Origin: Sedimentisphaerales bacterium | Lineage (GTDB): Bacteria; Planctomycetota; Phycisphaerae; Sedimentisphaerales; Anaerobacaceae | Length of the DNA: 37,540 nucleotides | Direction: 5' to 3' | NCBI GenBank assembly: GCA_016927855.1 | Contig: JAFGLV010000171.1 | Coordinates: 1-37,540 of the forward strand | Part shown: piece after piece, positions 35,892 to 37,540 of the stretch | Layout: every line of letters starts with the position of its first letter | Numbering within the stretch: the first letter of the stretch is position 1 | Made by a program: the position numbers and the translations under genes | The notes under the pieces: generated by a model | Database searches by the model: none | Seen by the model: the letters and a program-made list of their open reading frames with translations, nothing else | Told to the model about the DNA's origin: nothing

Positions 35892-36292
35892 CGGAGCTCG
35901 AACGCATCGGTATTTCGCTGGACAAGGCTTTGCTGGCGGATTTCGACAAGCTGATCGCTCAGCAAGGCTACCAGAGCCGCTCGGAGGCGATCCGCGACTT
36001 GGTCCGTCAGCAGTTGAGCCAGCAGAAGCTGGCAGATCCCGAGACCGAGGCGGTCGCGGCGGTGTTCCTGGTCTACGACCATCACGCGGCCAAGCTCGCC
36101 GAGAAGCTCATCGGCCTCCAGCATTCGCACCTGCTGCACGCGATCTCGTCGCTGCACGTCCACCTCGACGCGCACGACTGCCTGGAGATCATCGTCCTGC
36201 GGGGCAAGGTCGGCGAGATCAACAAGGTCGGCGAGAACCTCCTGAGCATGAAAGGCGTCAAGCTCGGCCGGGTCAACCTCGTGGCAACCTGA
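35888..36292 (+). CDS. nikR: NikR-type nickel-responsive regulator
   Basis: A 134-residue NikR homologue: an N-terminal ribbon-helix-helix DNA-binding domain (LERIGISLDKALLADFDKLI, then a RSEAIRDLVR helix) and a C-terminal ACT-like nickel-binding domain. The high-affinity nickel ligands are all present: His79, His90 and His92 (LHVHLD) and Cys98 (DCLE). NikR tetramers repress nickel uptake genes when nickel is bound. The ATG at 35888 overlaps the metX-metW TGA by 4 nt, an unusual operon partner with no obvious shared pathway. No nickel transporter or nickel enzyme is in the window, so the targets are unknown. Confidence 0.93.
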   Translation: MTELERIGISLDKALLADFDKLIAQQGYQSRSEAIRDLVRQQLSQQKLADPETEAVAAVFLVYDHHAAKLAEKLIGLQHSHLLHAISSLHVHLDAHDCLEIIVLRGKVGEINKVGENLLSMKGVKLGRVNLVAT

Positions 36293-36320
36293 GAATCGCC
36301 CTGCAGGGAGGGATTAGAGC

Positions 36321-36350
36321 TTGACAGACCGGGCAGCGATTCGGTTTAAT
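36321..36350 (+). promoter_or_regulatory. Strong sigma70 promoter for tRNA-Val
   Basis: A perfect TTGACA (36321-36326), an 18-nt spacer and TTTAAT (36345-36350). The predicted start lies a few bases before the tRNA 5' end at 36362. It is the closest consensus -35 in the window, as expected for a stable RNA. Confidence 0.65.
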
Positions 36351-36361
36351 CTGGGTTTCAT

Positions 36362-36435
36362 GGGCGATTAGCTCAGTTGGTTAGAGCGCACGGATCACAC
36401 CCGTGAGGTCACTGGTTCGAGTCCAGTATCGCCCA
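36362..36435 (+). tRNA. tRNA-Val (anticodon CAC)
   Basis: A complete cloverleaf of 74 nt: acceptor GGGCGAT pairs with ATCGCCC plus discriminator A; D-stem GCTC/GAGC; anticodon stem CACGG/CCGTG with loop ATCACAC and anticodon CAC (36396-36398), reading GUG; variable loop AGGTC; T-arm ACTGG-TTCGAGT-CCAGT. The 3' CCA is not encoded. Its 3' half overlaps the end of the integrase gene on the other strand, so the gene probably serves as the attachment site for an integrated element to the right. Confidence 0.96.
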
Positions 36436-37540
36436 TTTCCCTGTCCTGTAAGGACTTGTAAGCACTCGTCCCGCAGAGTAAATCCGCGTTTTCGCTATCG
36501 TCCTGCCGGGTGACGCCCCGCTCGATACTCTCCCTTCCCGCACTGTACTGCGCCGCATTCTGCGCGCCCGCGTCCAAGTGCGCCGCATTCTGCGCCGCCT
36601 GCTCGAAGTGCTCTTCGGTCACCTGGAGGTAGTGCTTGCGGGCGACCAGACGCGTGTTGCCCAGCCAGGCACAGACGACGTGCTCGGGCCAGTGTTCGAC
36701 CAGTTCCGTTTCGCGTGTGGCCCGTAGATTTTGAAACAGCTTCGGCCAGCGCTTCACTCCCGCCTTCGCCAGAATCCGCAAGAACTGCGTGCGCAGATTC
36801 AGCGTCCGCCTGCGATACCGCGTGATACAGTGGACCGCTCCCGGCTCGGCTGCTTCGAACACCTGCATCAAGTAAGGGCGCAGTTCCGGGAAGACCGGCA
36901 CGAACCGCGATTCGCCGCCGGCGTGGTGCTCCGTCTTGGGCGAACGGACCAGCATCTTGCCCTTTTCCCAGTCAACATCGCTCCACGTCAGCGCCAGGGT
37001 CTCACTGGGCGTGCGCAGCCCTCCGTAGCGGGCCAGGGCGACGATCAGCCGCCATTGGGCATCAGGACACGCCTCAAGCACCTTCTCGATGTCCTGACGG
37101 CTCACGAAGAACTCGCGCGCCTTGTTGCCTTGCACGGCGGTCTTGAGGTCCGTGAAGGGATTGCTCGCGGCCAGCCCGCGACGCACCGCGGCGCGGAAGA
37201 ACTGCCGGGCAATCCCGCACGTACGCCGCACGGTGTTTTCGCTCAGTCCTTGCGCGATGAGATACAGTCGCCACTGGTCCGCGTCTCCCTCGGTGATTTC
37301 CTGCATGGCCTTGTCAGTCCCGAAGTACGCCAACAGGTGCTTGCACGTCCGCCCATAGACCAGCCGCGTGCTCGCCTTCACGTCGCAGCGCCCTTCGGTG
37401 TACGCGGCCAGGAACTCGCCCAAGCACAGACTCGGCAGGCCCGCACGGGCGGTCACGAGACCCGCGCTGGCGAGCTTGGCGTGCGCATCGTCGGGAAGCT
37501 CACCCACCCAGCGCGCCGTCTCTTGGTCGATGCTCCCGCA
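36395..37540 (-). CDS. Tyrosine recombinase/integrase ending inside tRNA-Val (5' end outside window)
   Basis: A phage-type tyrosine integrase, 381 residues visible; the frame is open to the window edge, so the real start lies beyond it (GTG 37505-37507 is a possible internal start). An N-terminal SAM-like core-binding domain (AAYTEGRCDVKASTRLVYGR) precedes the catalytic domain: Arg in RYGGLRTPSE, Lys in SPKTEH, an NLRATRETEL box where His is usual in the HxxR motif, WLGNTRLVARKHYL with the likely nucleophile Tyr. The last codons (MGDTGLEPVTSRV, then TGA 36395-36397) are the antisense of tRNA-Val from its 3' end to the anticodon. This places the gene at the end of an element integrated in that tRNA. 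Confidence 0.93.
   Translation of the reverse strand, partial: CGSIDQETARWVGELPDDAHAKLASAGLVTARAGLPSLCLGEFLAAYTEGRCDVKASTRLVYGRTCKHLLAYFGTDKAMQEITEGDADQWRLYLIAQGLSENTVRRTCGIARQFFRAAVRRGLAASNPFTDLKTAVQGNKAREFFVSRQDIEKVLEACPDAQWRLIVALARYGGLRTPSETLALTWSDVDWEKGKMLVRSPKTEHHAGGESRFVPVFPELRPYLMQVFEAAEPGAVHCITRYRRRTLNLRTQFLRILAKAGVKRWPKLFQNLRATRETELVEHWPEHVVCAWLGNTRLVARKHYLQVTEEHFEQAAQNAAHLDAGAQNAAQYSAGRESIERGVTRQDDSENADLLCGTSAYKSLQDREMGDTGLEPVTSRV

Overview
The window looks like chromosome from a high-GC free-living bacterium, most likely a planctomycete (Phycisphaerae-like). That placement is an inference. It rests on the gene style: a GLUG-repeat secreted protein, a MetX-MetW fusion, an AP2/HNH protein, a tyrosine integrase ending antisense inside a tRNA, and many secreted glycoside hydrolases. 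I have no 16S or other decisive marker.

Layout. 1-1893 holds a sodium/solute symporter. 1982-2699 is a HEPN/MNT toxin-antitoxin pair that follows a small peptidoglycan operon (2814-6862: a MurE-MurF fusion, then mraY) with its own promoter. A secreted transglutaminase-like protein (7086-8564) is divergent from it. 8748-9895 is a second toxin-antitoxin-type pair (DUF433-like plus PIN-like), and recJ follows on the minus strand. 12287-15435 is a promoter, a possible leader ORF and a large three-unit GLUG protein. Palindromic repeat elements come next. 15924-22857 and 28403-31958 are a loose polysaccharide-use region: GH51 arabinofuranosidase, GH2 beta-galactosidase, GH43, a ZIP metal transporter and a Tat-exported aldo/keto reductase, with small unknown genes between them.

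This region is interrupted at 23029-28363 by an accessory island. Its left part is a graveyard: an AP2/HNH gene, repeated IS-like ends, a transposase tail fused in frame to a start-less PD-(D/E)XK-like gene, and a frameshifted histidine-kinase tail. Its right part is an intact two-gene cassette, a RecQ-type helicase fused to a C-terminal phosphoribosyltransferase (PRTase) and, overlapping it by 4 nt, a DprA/Smf-like protein with a winged helix. The PRTase plus DprA pairing recalls the ShosTA toxin-antitoxin/anti-phage pair, here with a helicase attached. It is the best candidate for a little-described system in the window.

The right end (32229-36435) returns to housekeeping genes: two unknown proteins, a MetX-MetW fusion overlapping a NikR-type regulator, and tRNA-Val(CAC) behind a strong promoter. 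A tyrosine integrase running in from the right edge ends inside the anticodon loop of that tRNA, marking the boundary of an integrated element that lies mostly outside the window.
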